The notes under the pieces: generated by a model | Told to the model about the DNA's origin: nothing | Databases searched by the model: none | The model's input: the letters and a program-made list of their open reading frames with translations, nothing else | In this document: positions 35,365 through 44,329 of the stretch, in pieces | How positions within the stretch are numbered: position 1 is the stretch's first letter | Layout: every line of letters begins with the position of its first letter | DNA from: Pseudomonas gingeri | GTDB taxonomy: Bacteria; Pseudomonadota; Gammaproteobacteria; Pseudomonadales; Pseudomonadaceae | Direction: 5' to 3' | Assembly: GCF_013385425.1 (NCBI RefSeq) | Contig: NZ_JACAQA010000032.1 | Span: forward strand, 98,357-162,356 | DNA length: 64,000 nucleotides | Translations under genes and position numbers: made by a program

Positions 35365-36468
35365 TCACTCCCGATGGTCGTGGGTCTGGGTGATACAGCC
35401 TTGTTCCACGTGGAACAAAGCGACTGGCGTTTCCGTCTGCCAGCCTTCCCTCAATAATTCGTGGTCTACACAGGTGATAAACACCTGGCAGCGTAAGTCT
35501 TCCAGCAAGCGACAGAGTGCACGACGGTGTTGCTCGTCCAGCTCGGACGGCAGGTCATCCACCAGATAAATACACTGACCGCGCCGGGCCTGACTGACCA
35601 GGTGCCCCTGAGCAATGCGCAAGGCACAGACCACCAGTTTCTGCTGACCCCGGGACAAGATGTCCGCGGCATTGTGTGCGCCCAATCGAAGACGCAAATC
35701 AGCTCGCTGTGGTCCGGCTTGGGTGTGACCCATTTGCTGGTCCCGGTGCAGGGAAGAGGCGAGCACGGCGCTCAGTTCCTTCTCTTTGTCCCAACCACGG
35801 TAATAGCTCAGCGTTAAGCCCTCGAGTTCGACTAGCTCGCTCAAGGTTTGCTCAAAGACTGGTTTCAAGACTTTGATGTAAGCGCGGCGGTACTCATCGA
35901 TTTCGGCGCTGGCCAGGCACAGTTCCCGGTCCCAGGCCGCTTGCGAAGCGGCGTCAAGTGTACCATGCCGCAGCCATGAGTTCCGCTGCCGCAGGGCCTT
36001 CTGCAAGCGCTGCCAGGTCGACATGAAACGAGGTTCCACGTGGAACACACCCCAGTCGAGGAACTGTCGACGGATCTTCGGGGCCCCTTCGAGCAGGCGG
36101 AAGCTGTCCGGGTTGATCAGTTGCAGTGGCAGGATTTCCGCCAGTTGCGCCGCGCTCTTGGCGTTCTGCCCATCGATGCGGATCTGGAATTCGCCCTGGC
36201 GGTCCCGTGATATCCCCAACGCGCTGTGCCCGCCCTCGGCCAACTCCACCTGACCGAAGACCGTGCAGGCGAGTTGTTCGTACTGGATCACCGGTAGCAG
36301 ACGGGTACTGCGAAACGAGCGCGCGAGCCCGAGCAGATGCAGCGCTTCGAGCACGCTGGTTTTTCCGCTGCCGTTGGCGCCGTAAAGGATATTGATACGC
36401 GGGGAGGGGGAGAAGGTCACCGGCTGCAGATTACGCACCGCGGTGACCGAAACACGACTGAGGGACAT
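35365..36468 (-). CDS. recF: DNA replication and repair protein RecF
   Basis: A 367-residue SMC-like ATPase that loads RecA at gaps. Walker A is GANGSGKTS near residue 30, the ABC signature region reads ILSRGQQKLVVCAL, and Walker B is YLVDDLPSELD. The gene also carries both parS sites of the window. Each palindrome is read in frame as Phe-His-Val-Glu, once near the middle (GVFHVEPRF) and once near the C-terminus (ALFHVEQG). Confidence 0.97.
   Translation of the reverse strand: MSLSRVSVTAVRNLQPVTFSPSPRINILYGANGSGKTSVLEALHLLGLARSFRSTRLLPVIQYEQLACTVFGQVELAEGGHSALGISRDRQGEFQIRIDGQNAKSAAQLAEILPLQLINPDSFRLLEGAPKIRRQFLDWGVFHVEPRFMSTWQRLQKALRQRNSWLRHGTLDAASQAAWDRELCLASAEIDEYRRAYIKVLKPVFEQTLSELVELEGLTLSYYRGWDKEKELSAVLASSLHRDQQMGHTQAGPQRADLRLRLGAHNAADILSRGQQKLVVCALRIAQGHLVSQARRGQCIYLVDDLPSELDEQHRRALCRLLEDLRCQVFITCVDHELLREGWQTETPVALFHVEQGCITQTHDHRE
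35402..35417. other. parS centromere-like site (perfect)
   Basis: TGTTCCACGTGGAACA is the perfect 16-bp palindrome bound by chromosomal ParB. It lies near the 3' end of recF, about 12 kb from parB. ParB loads here and spreads to form the partition complex near the origin. Confidence 0.93.
36032..36047. other. parS site (one mismatch)
   Basis: GGTTCCACGTGGAACA differs from the consensus palindrome only at the first base. It lies in the middle of recF, 630 bp from the perfect site. Pseudomonads carry several parS sites close to the origin, which fits. Confidence 0.88.
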
Positions 36469-36503
36469 CTAGCGTTGGCTGGACATGGGCAGGCGCGACA
36501 CCG

Positions 36504-37607
36504 TTACAGGCGCATCGGCATGACGACGTAGGCGGAGTCGTCGTTGTCCGACTCCTGCACCAGCGCGCTGCTGTTGGAGTCGGACAGGATCAGACGCACC
36601 TGCTCGGTGGTCATCACGCCCAGCACGTCCAGCAGGTAGCTGACGTTGAAGCCGATCTCCAGCGAACCGCCGTTGTAGTCGACGCTGATTTCTTCTTCCG
36701 CTTCTTCCTGCTCAGGGTTGTTGGCCTGGATCTTCAACTGACCGCTGGCCAGTTGCAGACGGATACCACGGTACTTCTCGTTGGACAGAATCGCGGTACG
36801 GCTGAAGGCTTCACGCAGTGCCTGGCGATCGCCGAGGACCAGCTTGTCGCCGCCTTTTGGCAGAACACGCTCGTAGTCCGGGAACTTGCCGTCCACCAGT
36901 TTGGAGGTGAAGGTGAATTCGCCTGTGGTTGCACGGATGTGGTGCTGACCGAGAACGATGCTCACGTTGCCTTCCGGCTCGGTCAGCAGGCGGGCCAATT
37001 CGAGGATGCCTTTACGCGGCACGATCACCTGGTGGCGATCCGGCTGACCGATATCGGCCTGCATCGAGCACATGGCCAGACGGTGACCGTCGGTGGCCAC
37101 GGCACGGATAATACCGGCCGATACTTCCAGCAGCATGCCGTTGAGGTAGTAACGCACGTCCTGTTGGGCCATGGCGAAGCTGGTGCGTTCGATCAAGCGA
37201 CGCAGCTTGCTCTGGGCGAGCTGGCAAGTCAGCGAGCCCGGGCCTTCTTCCACTGTCGGGAAATCGTTCGCCGGCAGGGTGGACAGGGTGAAGCGGCTAC
37301 GACCGGCTTTCACCACCAGCTTCTGCTCGTCGAGCTTGATATCGATCAGGGCGTCGTTGGGCAGGCTCTTGCAGATGTCCATCAGCTTGCGCGCCGGTAC
37401 GGTGATTTCACCCGGTTCCGCTGGCTCTTCGAGTTGGACGCGACCGACCAGCTCGACTTCCAGGTCGGTACCGGTCAGCGACAGTTGCTGGCCTTCGACG
37501 ACCAGCAACACATTGGAGAGCACCGGCAAGGTCTGGCGGCGCTCGACGACGCCTGCGACCAGTTGCAGGGGTTTCAACAGGGCTTCGCGTTGAATAGTGA
37601 AATGCAT
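36504..37607 (-). CDS. dnaN: DNA polymerase III sliding clamp (beta subunit)
   Basis: A 367-residue clamp that tethers polymerase III to DNA. It has three related clamp domains of about 120 residues, a typical N-terminus (MHFTIQREALLKPLQLVAGVVERR across the first 24 positions) and the C-terminal YVVMPMRL that closes the hydrophobic cleft. It is the second gene of the dnaA operon, 38 bp after dnaA and 35 bp before recF. Confidence 0.98.
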   Translation of the reverse strand: MHFTIQREALLKPLQLVAGVVERRQTLPVLSNVLLVVEGQQLSLTGTDLEVELVGRVQLEEPAEPGEITVPARKLMDICKSLPNDALIDIKLDEQKLVVKAGRSRFTLSTLPANDFPTVEEGPGSLTCQLAQSKLRRLIERTSFAMAQQDVRYYLNGMLLEVSAGIIRAVATDGHRLAMCSMQADIGQPDRHQVIVPRKGILELARLLTEPEGNVSIVLGQHHIRATTGEFTFTSKLVDGKFPDYERVLPKGGDKLVLGDRQALREAFSRTAILSNEKYRGIRLQLASGQLKIQANNPEQEEAEEEISVDYNGGSLEIGFNVSYLLDVLGVMTTEQVRLILSDSNSSALVQESDNDDSAYVVMPMRL

Positions 37608-37645
37608 GGTCTAGTCCCTTGCCTTAATAAGCTGCGCTGGTGTCA

Positions 37646-39166
37646 TCAAGTGGTCAGTGTTCGCAGCAGGTTCTTGTAGTCCTCGCGGATGTCCGCGTCG
37701 GATTCCTTAAGTTCGTTGATCTTGCGGCATGCATGCAAGACCGTAGTATGGTCGCGCCCGCCGAAGACATCACCAATTTCAGGCAAGCTGTGGTTGGTGA
37801 GTTCCTTGGACAAGGCCATGGCGACCTGGCGTGGACGTGCCACCGAGCGCGAACGGCGCTTGGACAGCAGGTCGGAAATCTTGATCTTGTAGTATTCGGC
37901 CACCGTGCGCTGAATGTTATCCACAGACACCAGCTTGTCTTGCAGCGCCAGCAGGTCTTTCAGCGATTCGCGGATCAGCTCGATGGTGATGTCGCGGCCC
38001 ATGAAGTGCGAGTGAGCGATCACCCGCTTCAGCGCGCCTTCGAGTTCACGGACGTTGGAACGAATACGTTGGGCAATGAAGAACGCCGCGTCGTGGGGCA
38101 GGTCGACTTTCGCCTGGTCGGCCTTCTTCATCAGGATCGCGACCCGGGTCTCCAGCTCCGGCGGCTCGACCGCCACGGTCAGGCCCCAGCCGAAGCGCGA
38201 CTTCAGGCGCTCTTCCAGGCCTTCGATCTCTTTCGGATAACGATCGCTGGTCAGGATCACCTGCTGACCGCCTTCAAGCAAGGCGTTGAAGGTGTGGAAA
38301 AACTCTTCCTGGGACCGTTCCTTGCGGGCGAAGAATTGAATGTCGTCGATCAGCAAGGCATCCACCGAACGGTAGAAGCGCTTGAACTCATTGATGGCGT
38401 TGAGCTGCAAAGCCTTGACCATGTCCGCGACGAAACGCTCCGAATGCAGGTAGACCACCTTGGCATTCGGGTTCTTCTTTAATAGGTGGTTACCCACGGC
38501 GTGCATCAAGTGGGTCTTACCCAGGCCGACGCCGCCATAAAGGAAGAGCGGGTTGTAGCCGTGCTTGGGGTTATCCGCCACCTGCCAGGCCGCGGCCCGG
38601 GCCAATTGGTTGGACTTACCCTCGACGAAGTTCTCAAAGGTAAAGGTGCGGTTCAGGTAGCTGGTGTGCTTGAGCGCGCCTTCTACCTGGACAGTACGCT
38701 GTTCGGCACGCACCGGGGCCTGTTGCGAACTGGCGCCGGCCATCGGATCGAAGCTGTCGCGGGACGGTTCCTGGCTGACCTCGACCGCGGTCTTCGGGGT
38801 CGGTGCCGGCTGCGCGGTCGGCGTGGCAGTCACCACAACGGGCGCCGGAGCACTGGCGGCCATGGCCTGGGAAGCCGCGGCGGCCAACGGGGCATTGGGC
38901 GCGGCACGCGGAGCGGAACTGCGCTTGCTGCCTATTAATAAGGAAAGCGCAGGCGCCAGGCCGTTGCCATGCTCGTTCAACAGTTCGAGCAAACGTCCCA
39001 GGTACTTTTCGTTGACCCAGTCGAGCACAAAACGGTTCGGTGCATAGACACGCAACTCGTCGCCTTCGGCTTCGACCTGTAGTGGACGGATCCAGGTGTT
39101 GAATTGCTGGGCAGGCAGCTCATCACGCAGAAGCTCCACGCACTGCTGCCAAAGTTCCACTGACAC
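37646..39166 (-). CDS. dnaA: Chromosomal replication initiator protein DnaA
   Basis: A 506-residue initiator. Domain I is at about 1-85 and domain II is a long Pro/Ala-rich linker. The AAA+ domain has Walker A GGVGLGKTHLMHAVG and Walker B LLIDDIQFF. The C-terminal HTH carries the DnaA signature around GGRDHTTVLHACRKI. It is transcribed away from oriC. A perfect DnaA box overlaps the presumed promoter, fitting autoregulation, and another lies in the coding sequence (37917-37925). Confidence 0.98.
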   Translation of the reverse strand: MSVELWQQCVELLRDELPAQQFNTWIRPLQVEAEGDELRVYAPNRFVLDWVNEKYLGRLLELLNEHGNGLAPALSLLIGSKRSSAPRAAPNAPLAAAASQAMAASAPAPVVVTATPTAQPAPTPKTAVEVSQEPSRDSFDPMAGASSQQAPVRAEQRTVQVEGALKHTSYLNRTFTFENFVEGKSNQLARAAAWQVADNPKHGYNPLFLYGGVGLGKTHLMHAVGNHLLKKNPNAKVVYLHSERFVADMVKALQLNAINEFKRFYRSVDALLIDDIQFFARKERSQEEFFHTFNALLEGGQQVILTSDRYPKEIEGLEERLKSRFGWGLTVAVEPPELETRVAILMKKADQAKVDLPHDAAFFIAQRIRSNVRELEGALKRVIAHSHFMGRDITIELIRESLKDLLALQDKLVSVDNIQRTVAEYYKIKISDLLSKRRSRSVARPRQVAMALSKELTNHSLPEIGDVFGGRDHTTVLHACRKINELKESDADIREDYKNLLRTLTT

Positions 39167-39211
39167 GGATATCCCCTAAGTTGAAAGCCGGTGAGGCAAA
39201 AACAAGCGGCC

Positions 39212-39240
39212 ATTGTACCGGCAGGCCGAGCACTTATCCA
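39212..39240 (-). promoter_or_regulatory. Candidate dnaA promoter overlapped by a DnaA box
   Basis: On the minus strand TACAAT (39212-39217) is a good -10. At 17 bp spacing the -35 would be TGGATA (39235-39240), which is weak and lies inside a perfect DnaA box (39234-39242). DnaA binding there would block the polymerase, as expected for autoregulation. Confidence 0.45.
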
Positions 39241-39643
39241 CATGTAGGTTGCAGGGACAACCTGAAGAATCAACCGCTTATCGGTGGACAAAGCGACCAA
39301 TGGTATGTGCATAAGCTCTGTGGATAACCGCCCCTGAGGGCGTTGCACAAGTGGGGGCGAAAGTCTGTGGGTAACTGGCCTGTGGATAACATGGCATTCC
39401 ACACACAGCTTATCCGACAGCGCGGCACAGGCGGAGCACCGCTTACCCACCCAGTTGTCATCCTCTGTACAGTAGGTGTTTCATGGCCTCAAGGTACTTA
39501 TCCACAGGTAATGGCCTCCTAAGCTTCTATAAGCTTTACAGAAAAGCTTTAAATAATTCCCTTCTTTATTCTTATATCTAGGTCATGGTGGGTACCAGGC
39601 AGATCGGGCCGAATATCTATATGAAGTAAAAGCTGGTTGGAAA

Positions 39644-39672
39644 TTGACCTGCGGGCTTGCTTTCTCTAGAAT
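39644..39672 (+). promoter_or_regulatory. Sigma-70 promoter of rpmH
   Basis: TTGACC (39644-39649) and TAGAAT (39667-39672) are separated by 17 bp. This is a strong promoter match, about 60 bases upstream of the rpmH start codon. Confidence 0.75.
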
Positions 39673-39732
39673 CCCCGGTCTCTTAAAACGGGGGCCATTC
39701 CGGCCCGTTGTGACGAACCAGGTAGCAACGCC

Positions 39733-39867
39733 ATGAAACGTACTTTCCAACCCAGCACTATCAAACGCGCCCGCACCCACGGCTTCCGTGCTCGCATGGC
39801 CACCAAAAACGGTCGTGCCGTCCTGTCGCGTCGCCGCGCCAAAGGCCGTGCTCGTCTGGCAGTTTGA
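39733..39867 (+). CDS. rpmH: 50S ribosomal protein L34
   Basis: A 44-residue, strongly basic ribosomal protein (MKRTFQPSTIKRARTHGFRA at the start, RRRAKGRARLAV at the end) that matches L34 over its whole length. It lies directly downstream of oriC and the promoter at 39644-39672. rnpA starts 13 bp after its stop, the universal rpmH-rnpA arrangement. Confidence 0.98.
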   Translation: MKRTFQPSTIKRARTHGFRARMATKNGRAVLSRRRAKGRARLAV

Positions 39868-39880
39868 TAATCCGGCGCGG

Positions 39881-40288
39881 GTGGTGAGTCAGGACTTCAG
39901 TCGGGAAAAGCGTCTGCTTACTCCTCGGCATTTCAAGGCAGTCTTTGACTCCCCCACCGGCAAGGTTCCGGGGAAAAATCTCCTGCTCCTTGCGCGCAAC
40001 AACGATCTGGATCATCCCCGTCTGGGGCTGGTTATCGGTAAAAAGAGCGTCAAGCTCTCCGTTGAGCGCAATCGCCTGAAACGTCTGATGCGCGAGTCGT
40101 TCCGACTGCACCAGGATTCACTGGTCGGCTGGGACATCGTTATCGTCGCGCGCAAAGGTCTGGGCGATATCGAAAACCCTGAATTGATCCAGCATTTCGG
40201 CAAACTCTGGAAACGCTTGGCCCGTACGGCGCCAGCGGCACCTGTAGTCAAAACCGAAACTGTGGGGGTAGACAGCCCAGATGCGTAA
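39881..40288 (+). CDS. rnpA: Ribonuclease P protein component
   Basis: A 135-residue basic protein that assists the RNase P RNA in 5' processing of tRNAs. The RNR signature is present in SVERNRLKRLMRESFR, and the N-terminal part reads FSREKRLLTPRHFKAVF. The start is one of two tandem GTG codons, 39881 or 39884. I chose the first, giving MVSQDFSREK. Neither has a strong ribosome site, which suggests coupling with rpmH. It overlaps yidD by eight bases. Confidence 0.95.
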   Translation: MVSQDFSREKRLLTPRHFKAVFDSPTGKVPGKNLLLLARNNDLDHPRLGLVIGKKSVKLSVERNRLKRLMRESFRLHQDSLVGWDIVIVARKGLGDIENPELIQHFGKLWKRLARTAPAAPVVKTETVGVDSPDA

Positions 40289-40526
40289 ACTGGCCCTCGT
40301 TCCGATCCAGTTTTATCGCTATGCCATCAGTCCCTTGATGGCCAATCACTGTCGTTTCTACCCCAGTTGTTCTTGCTACGCGTATGAAGCCATCGAAACT
40401 CATGGACTCCTGCGCGGTGGCTGGCTGACCGTTCGTCGCTTAGGTCGCTGTCATCCGTGGAATGCCGGTGGTTATGACCCGGTTCCACCAATCCCTACCT
40501 CCCGTTCTTCTTCGATGGCCGAGTAA
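40281..40526 (+). CDS. yidD: Membrane protein insertion efficiency factor YidD
   Basis: An 81-residue small inner-membrane-associated protein. The family core is clear: FYRYAISPLMANHCRFYPSC, then CYAYEAIETHGLLRGGW and GRCHPWNAGGYDPVP. It assists YidC-dependent insertion of membrane proteins. It overlaps rnpA by eight bases and ends two bases before yidC, consistent with one operon. Confidence 0.96.
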   Translation: MRKLALVPIQFYRYAISPLMANHCRFYPSCSCYAYEAIETHGLLRGGWLTVRRLGRCHPWNAGGYDPVPPIPTSRSSSMAE

Positions 40527-40528
40527 TC

Positions 40529-42211
40529 ATGGATATCAAACGCACGATCCTGATCGTCGCCCTGGCAATCGTGACCTATGTCGGGGTCCTCAAATGGAAC
40601 CAGGACTACGGTCAGGCTGCCCTGCCGACCCAGAATGTCGCTTCCAGCACCACCGTTCCCGGCTTGCCGGACTCGGTAGCTGGCAACAAAACAAGCGCCA
40701 GTGATGACATTCCACGTGCAGCCAATGACACCAGTGCACCTGTTGAAGCGCCGGTGGCTGCCAGCAACGACCTCATCCATATCAAAACGGATGTGCTCGA
40801 CCTGGCTATCGATCCAAAAGGTGGGGATGTTGCCCAGCTGAAGCTGCCGCTTTATCCACGTCGTCAGGACCATCCGGAAATTCCTTTCCAGTTGTTCGAC
40901 AACGGTGGCGAGCGTACCTACCTGGCCCAGAGCGGCCTGATTGGCGCCAACGGCCCGGATGCAAGTTCGGCCGGTCGCCCGCTGTACGCTTCGGCACAGA
41001 AAAGTTATCAACTGGCTGACGGTCAGGACCAACTGTCCGTCGACCTGAAATTCAGCGAGAACGGCGTCAATTACATCAAGCGTTTCACCCTGAAACGCGG
41101 CCTGTATGACGTAACCGTGTCTTATCTGATCGACAACGAAAGCGCCCAGCCCTGGTCGGGTGCGATGTTCGCCCAGCTGAAACGTGACAACAGCGTCGAT
41201 CCATCCTCCAGCACTGCCACCGGTACCGCGACCTACCTGGGCGCCGCCCTGTGGACAAGTTCGGAGCCGTACAAAAAAGTGTCGATGAAAGATATCGACA
41301 AGGGCCAGCTGAAGGAAACCGTTCAAGGTGGCTGGGTTGCCTGGCTGCAACACTACTTCGTGACCGCCTGGATTCCGGCCAAGGGCGACAGCAATGTCGT
41401 GACCACGCGCAAGGATAGCCAAGGCAACTACATCATTGGCTACACCGGTCCTTCGCTGACCCTGGCCCCAGGCCAGAAAACCGAGACCAGCGCCATTCTG
41501 TACGCCGGCCCGAAAAGCCAAGCCGTGCTGAAACAGTTGTCCCCAGGCCTGGAATTGACGGTCGACTACGGCATCCTGTGGTTTATCGCCCAACCGATCT
41601 TCTGGTTGCTGCAACATATCCACAGCCTGCTGGGTAACTGGGGCTTCTCGATCATTGTCCTGACCATGCTGATCAAGGGTCTGTTCTTCCCATTGTCGGC
41701 GGCCAGCTACAAATCGATGGCGCGCATGCGTGCCGTGGCGCCGAAACTGGCGGCACTGAAAGAGCAACATGGCGACGACCGGCAGAAAATGTCGCAAGCC
41801 ATGATGGAGCTGTACAAGAAAGAGAAGATCAATCCACTGGGCGGCTGCTTGCCGATCCTGGTGCAGATGCCGGTTTTCCTTTCCCTGTACTGGGTGTTGC
41901 TGGAAAGCGTTGAAATGCGCCAGGCACCGTTCATCCTGTGGATTACCGACCTGTCGATCAAGGATCCGTTCTTCATCCTGCCGATCATCATGGGCGCAAC
42001 CATGTTTATCCAGCAGCGTCTGAACCCGACTCCGCCGGATCCGATGCAGGCCAAGGTGATGAAGCTGATGCCGATCATCTTCACCTTCTTCTTCCTGTGG
42101 TTCCCTGCAGGTCTGGTGCTGTACTGGGTTGTGAACAACTGCCTGTCCATCACCCAACAGTGGTACATCACACGTAAGATCGAAGCGGCTACCAAGAAAG
42201 CCACTGCGTAA
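40529..42211 (+). CDS. yidC: Membrane protein insertase YidC
   Basis: A 560-residue insertase. The N-terminal signal-anchor helix is at about 4-22, followed by a large periplasmic beta-domain (about 60-340) as in Gram-negative YidC1. Five conserved helices follow (WFIAQPIFWLLQHIHSLLGN onward; QMPVFLSLYWVLLESVEMR), with the hydrophilic-groove Arg in helix 2 (KGLFFPLSAASYKSMARMR). The C-terminus is short and basic. A terminator follows at 42234-42258. Confidence 0.97.
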   Translation: MDIKRTILIVALAIVTYVGVLKWNQDYGQAALPTQNVASSTTVPGLPDSVAGNKTSASDDIPRAANDTSAPVEAPVAASNDLIHIKTDVLDLAIDPKGGDVAQLKLPLYPRRQDHPEIPFQLFDNGGERTYLAQSGLIGANGPDASSAGRPLYASAQKSYQLADGQDQLSVDLKFSENGVNYIKRFTLKRGLYDVTVSYLIDNESAQPWSGAMFAQLKRDNSVDPSSSTATGTATYLGAALWTSSEPYKKVSMKDIDKGQLKETVQGGWVAWLQHYFVTAWIPAKGDSNVVTTRKDSQGNYIIGYTGPSLTLAPGQKTETSAILYAGPKSQAVLKQLSPGLELTVDYGILWFIAQPIFWLLQHIHSLLGNWGFSIIVLTMLIKGLFFPLSAASYKSMARMRAVAPKLAALKEQHGDDRQKMSQAMMELYKKEKINPLGGCLPILVQMPVFLSLYWVLLESVEMRQAPFILWITDLSIKDPFFILPIIMGATMFIQQRLNPTPPDPMQAKVMKLMPIIFTFFFLWFPAGLVLYWVVNNCLSITQQWYITRKIEAATKKATA

Positions 42212-42233
42212 CCTACTCTGTGGATAACCACTC

Positions 42234-42258
42234 AAAACGCCCCCTAGTGGGGCGTTTT
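42234..42258. terminator. Rho-independent terminator after yidC
   Basis: A 10-bp perfect stem AAAACGCCCC (42234-42243) and GGGGCGTTTT (42249-42258) with a five-base loop. A DnaA box (42219-42227) lies just before it. It separates yidC from mnmE. Confidence 0.85.
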
Positions 42259-42293
42259 GCTATCTGTCATTTCCTAGTGTCGAGACCTGCGTC

Positions 42294-43664
42294 ATGAGCA
42301 TTCCTCGGGAAACCATCGCTGCCGTTGCCACTGCCCAGGGCCGTGGCGGGGTCGGTATTGTCCGAATTTCCGGGCCTTTGGCGCACACCGCGGCACTGGC
42401 CATCGTCGGTCGCGAGTTGAAACCGCGCTACGCCCACTACGGTCCGTTCCTGGATGGCAGCGGTGATGTGCTCGATGAAGGCATCGCGCTGTATTTCCCG
42501 GGTCCGAACTCCTTTACCGGTGAAGATGTGCTCGAGCTGCAGGGCCACGGTGGTCCGGTGGTCCTGGATATGCTGCTGCAACGTTGCCTGCAGCTGGGCT
42601 GTCGGTTGGCCCGGCCAGGTGAATTCAGCGAGCGGGCCTTTCTCAATGACAAACTCGACCTGGCCCAGGCCGAGGCGATTGCCGATCTGATCGAGGCCAG
42701 TTCCGCACAGGCAGCCCGCAATGCCCTGCGTTCATTGCAAGGCGCCTTTTCCATGCGTGTGCATAACCTCACCGAGCAACTGATCGGCCTGCGGATCTAT
42801 GTGGAAGCGGCCATCGACTTTCCCGAGGAAGAAATCGACTTCCTTGCCGACGGTCATGTGCTGGCCTTGCTCGATGCGGTGCGCAACGAGTTATCCACAG
42901 TGATGCGTGAAGCCGGGCAGGGTGCCTTGTTGCGCGACGGCATGACGGTGGTGATTGCCGGCCGGCCGAATGCCGGAAAATCCAGCCTGCTCAATGCCCT
43001 GGCCGGACGCGAGGCGGCGATCGTCACCGAGATTGCCGGCACCACCCGCGATGTTCTGCGTGAACATATCCACATCGACGGCATGCCCCTGCACGTGGTG
43101 GATACCGCCGGTTTACGGGATACCGACGACCAAGTGGAAAAAATTGGCGTGGAACGTGCGCTCAAGGCCATTGGCGAGGCCGATCGGGTGTTGCTGGTAG
43201 TAGATGCAACGGCGCCGGAGGCTGTGGATCCTTTTGCCTTGTGGCCGGAATTCCTCGAACAGCGGCCTGATCCGGCCAAGGTGACCTTGATCCGCAACAA
43301 GGCTGACCTGAGTGGCGAGGCCATGGCGATGGAAGTCAGCGAAGATGGCCATGTCACCATCAGCTTGAGCGCCAAGGTCGGTGGCGAGGGACTGGAGCTG
43401 TTGCGCGAGCACCTCAAGGCCTGCATGGGTTATGAACAGACCTCCGAAAGCAGCTTCAGCGCCCGTCGCCGCCATCTGGAAGCCCTACGGCATGCCAGTG
43501 CGGCCCTGGAGCACGGTCACGCACAGTTGACCTTGGCGGGTGCTGGCGAGCTGTTGGCCGAGGATCTGCGTCACGCTCAGCAGTTCCTCGGCGAGATTAC
43601 TGGCGCATTCAGCTCGGATGACCTGTTGGGGCGGATCTTTTCCAGCTTCTGCATCGGTAAATAG
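42294..43664 (+). CDS. mnmE: tRNA modification GTPase MnmE (TrmE)
   Basis: A 456-residue GTPase that works with MnmG to make cmnm5U34 in tRNAs. The N-terminal THF-binding domain begins ETIAAVATAQGRGGVGIVRI. The G domain has GRPNAGKSSLLNAL (P-loop), DTAGLRDT (G3) and NKADL (G4). The C-terminal FCIGK supplies the conserved Cys. MnmG lies 0.67 kb downstream on the same strand, past a DnaA-box region. A perfect DnaA box lies inside the gene (42891-42899). Confidence 0.97.
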   Translation: MSIPRETIAAVATAQGRGGVGIVRISGPLAHTAALAIVGRELKPRYAHYGPFLDGSGDVLDEGIALYFPGPNSFTGEDVLELQGHGGPVVLDMLLQRCLQLGCRLARPGEFSERAFLNDKLDLAQAEAIADLIEASSAQAARNALRSLQGAFSMRVHNLTEQLIGLRIYVEAAIDFPEEEIDFLADGHVLALLDAVRNELSTVMREAGQGALLRDGMTVVIAGRPNAGKSSLLNALAGREAAIVTEIAGTTRDVLREHIHIDGMPLHVVDTAGLRDTDDQVEKIGVERALKAIGEADRVLLVVDATAPEAVDPFALWPEFLEQRPDPAKVTLIRNKADLSGEAMAMEVSEDGHVTISLSAKVGGEGLELLREHLKACMGYEQTSESSFSARRRHLEALRHASAALEHGHAQLTLAGAGELLAEDLRHAQQFLGEITGAFSSDDLLGRIFSSFCIGK

Positions 43665-43688
43665 TCTTACCTGCAGCAACCGTATCCC

Positions 43689-43764
43689 TTGTAGGAACAG
43701 GGCTTGCCCGCGAAAGCGTTCCTGAGATCGCTAAAAGCTTCGCTGGCAAGCCATGCTCCTACAG
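43689..43764. repeat. REPIN-like element
   Basis: TTGTAGGAACAGGGCTTGCC at the left and GGCAAGCCATGCTCCTACAG at the right are inverted. The core GCTAAAAGCTTCG is shared with the element at 11989-12064. Same REP class as that element. Confidence 0.75.
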
Positions 43765-44231
43765 GTTTCGTTGTGTTCCCAAGATCGAATGCCGCTACGT
43801 CAGGTATTGCGGCGCCCTAAGATCGCTCTCGCTCCTACATTTCTTTGCCGGCCGGATGATTCCAGATCGTTCCGGCGGCTTTCGGCTGTCTGGGATTTAC
43901 CCCATCAGACGTTTTTCTGTGGATTAAGCCCTGTGAATAACCCCGCCTCAGCTCGGTTGATAACAGGGCCTGAAAACTGAGGATGAACCCGTCTGTGGAT
44001 AACCACCGGTTTAATCCACAGGCTCAGGCCGGTTATCCCAAACCCTCGTGACCACATGACCACAGACTTTTGAATCTCTGTACACATTGATAAATAAGGC
44101 CTGTAGCACCTTATCCACAGAAAGGGTGCCCACTAAGAATAAACATAAAAACAAAGATCTTATAAATTTCTTTCTTTTTAATTTCTATTATCCGCCAGTC
44201 ATCCACAGCTGGTTAAATTTTGTGCAAAGGG

Positions 44232-44260
44232 TTCTTTAGGAGGGGGGAAGTCCCTATACT
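44232..44260 (+). promoter_or_regulatory. Candidate sigma-70 promoter of mnmG
   Basis: TATACT (44255-44260) is a strong -10. At 17 bp spacing the -35 is TTCTTT (44232-44237), a weak match. It lies 70 bases before the mnmG start codon. Confidence 0.5.
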
Positions 44261-44329
44261 TGACGACCTGGCTCAAAAAAGTGGGCCGACCCTATTCCTA
44301 ATTACCTACTTGAAGCAGGCACGAGGTGC

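Larger units (their letters stand above)
39167..39732. other. oriC: Chromosomal replication origin oriC (dnaA-rpmH intergenic)
   Basis: This 566-bp gene-free region holds four perfect DnaA boxes at 39234-39242 (+), 39319-39327 (-), 39381-39389 (-) and 39498-39506 (+). Near-consensus boxes are at 39306-39314 (TGTGCATAA) and 39366-39374 (TGTGGGTAA). An AT-rich stretch (about 39530-39585) follows the last box and is the likely unwinding element. The layout matches the known Pseudomonas origin between dnaA and rpmH. The right end holds the rpmH promoter. Confidence 0.92.
43665..44329. other. mnmE-mnmG intergenic: second DnaA-box/AT-rich (origin-like) region
   Basis: There is no gene in these 665 bp. 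The left part holds a REP doublet (43689-43764). The right part holds perfect DnaA boxes at 43994-44002 (-) and 44111-44119 (+). Near-boxes are TGTGGATTA (43919), TGTGAATAA (43932), TAATCCACA (44012) and TCATCCACA (44199). An AT-rich tract (about 44136-44192) and the mnmG promoter follow. Early work on pseudomonads described two autonomously replicating segments near the origin; this is a candidate for the second. Confidence 0.6.

Noticed and set aside
32904..35393. 829-residue open frame on the plus strand
   Set aside because: Shadow of gyrB, which is unmistakable on the minus strand.
40712..40724. Possible third parS (TTCCACGTGC)
   Set aside because: Only the left half fits the palindrome; the right half is wrong.
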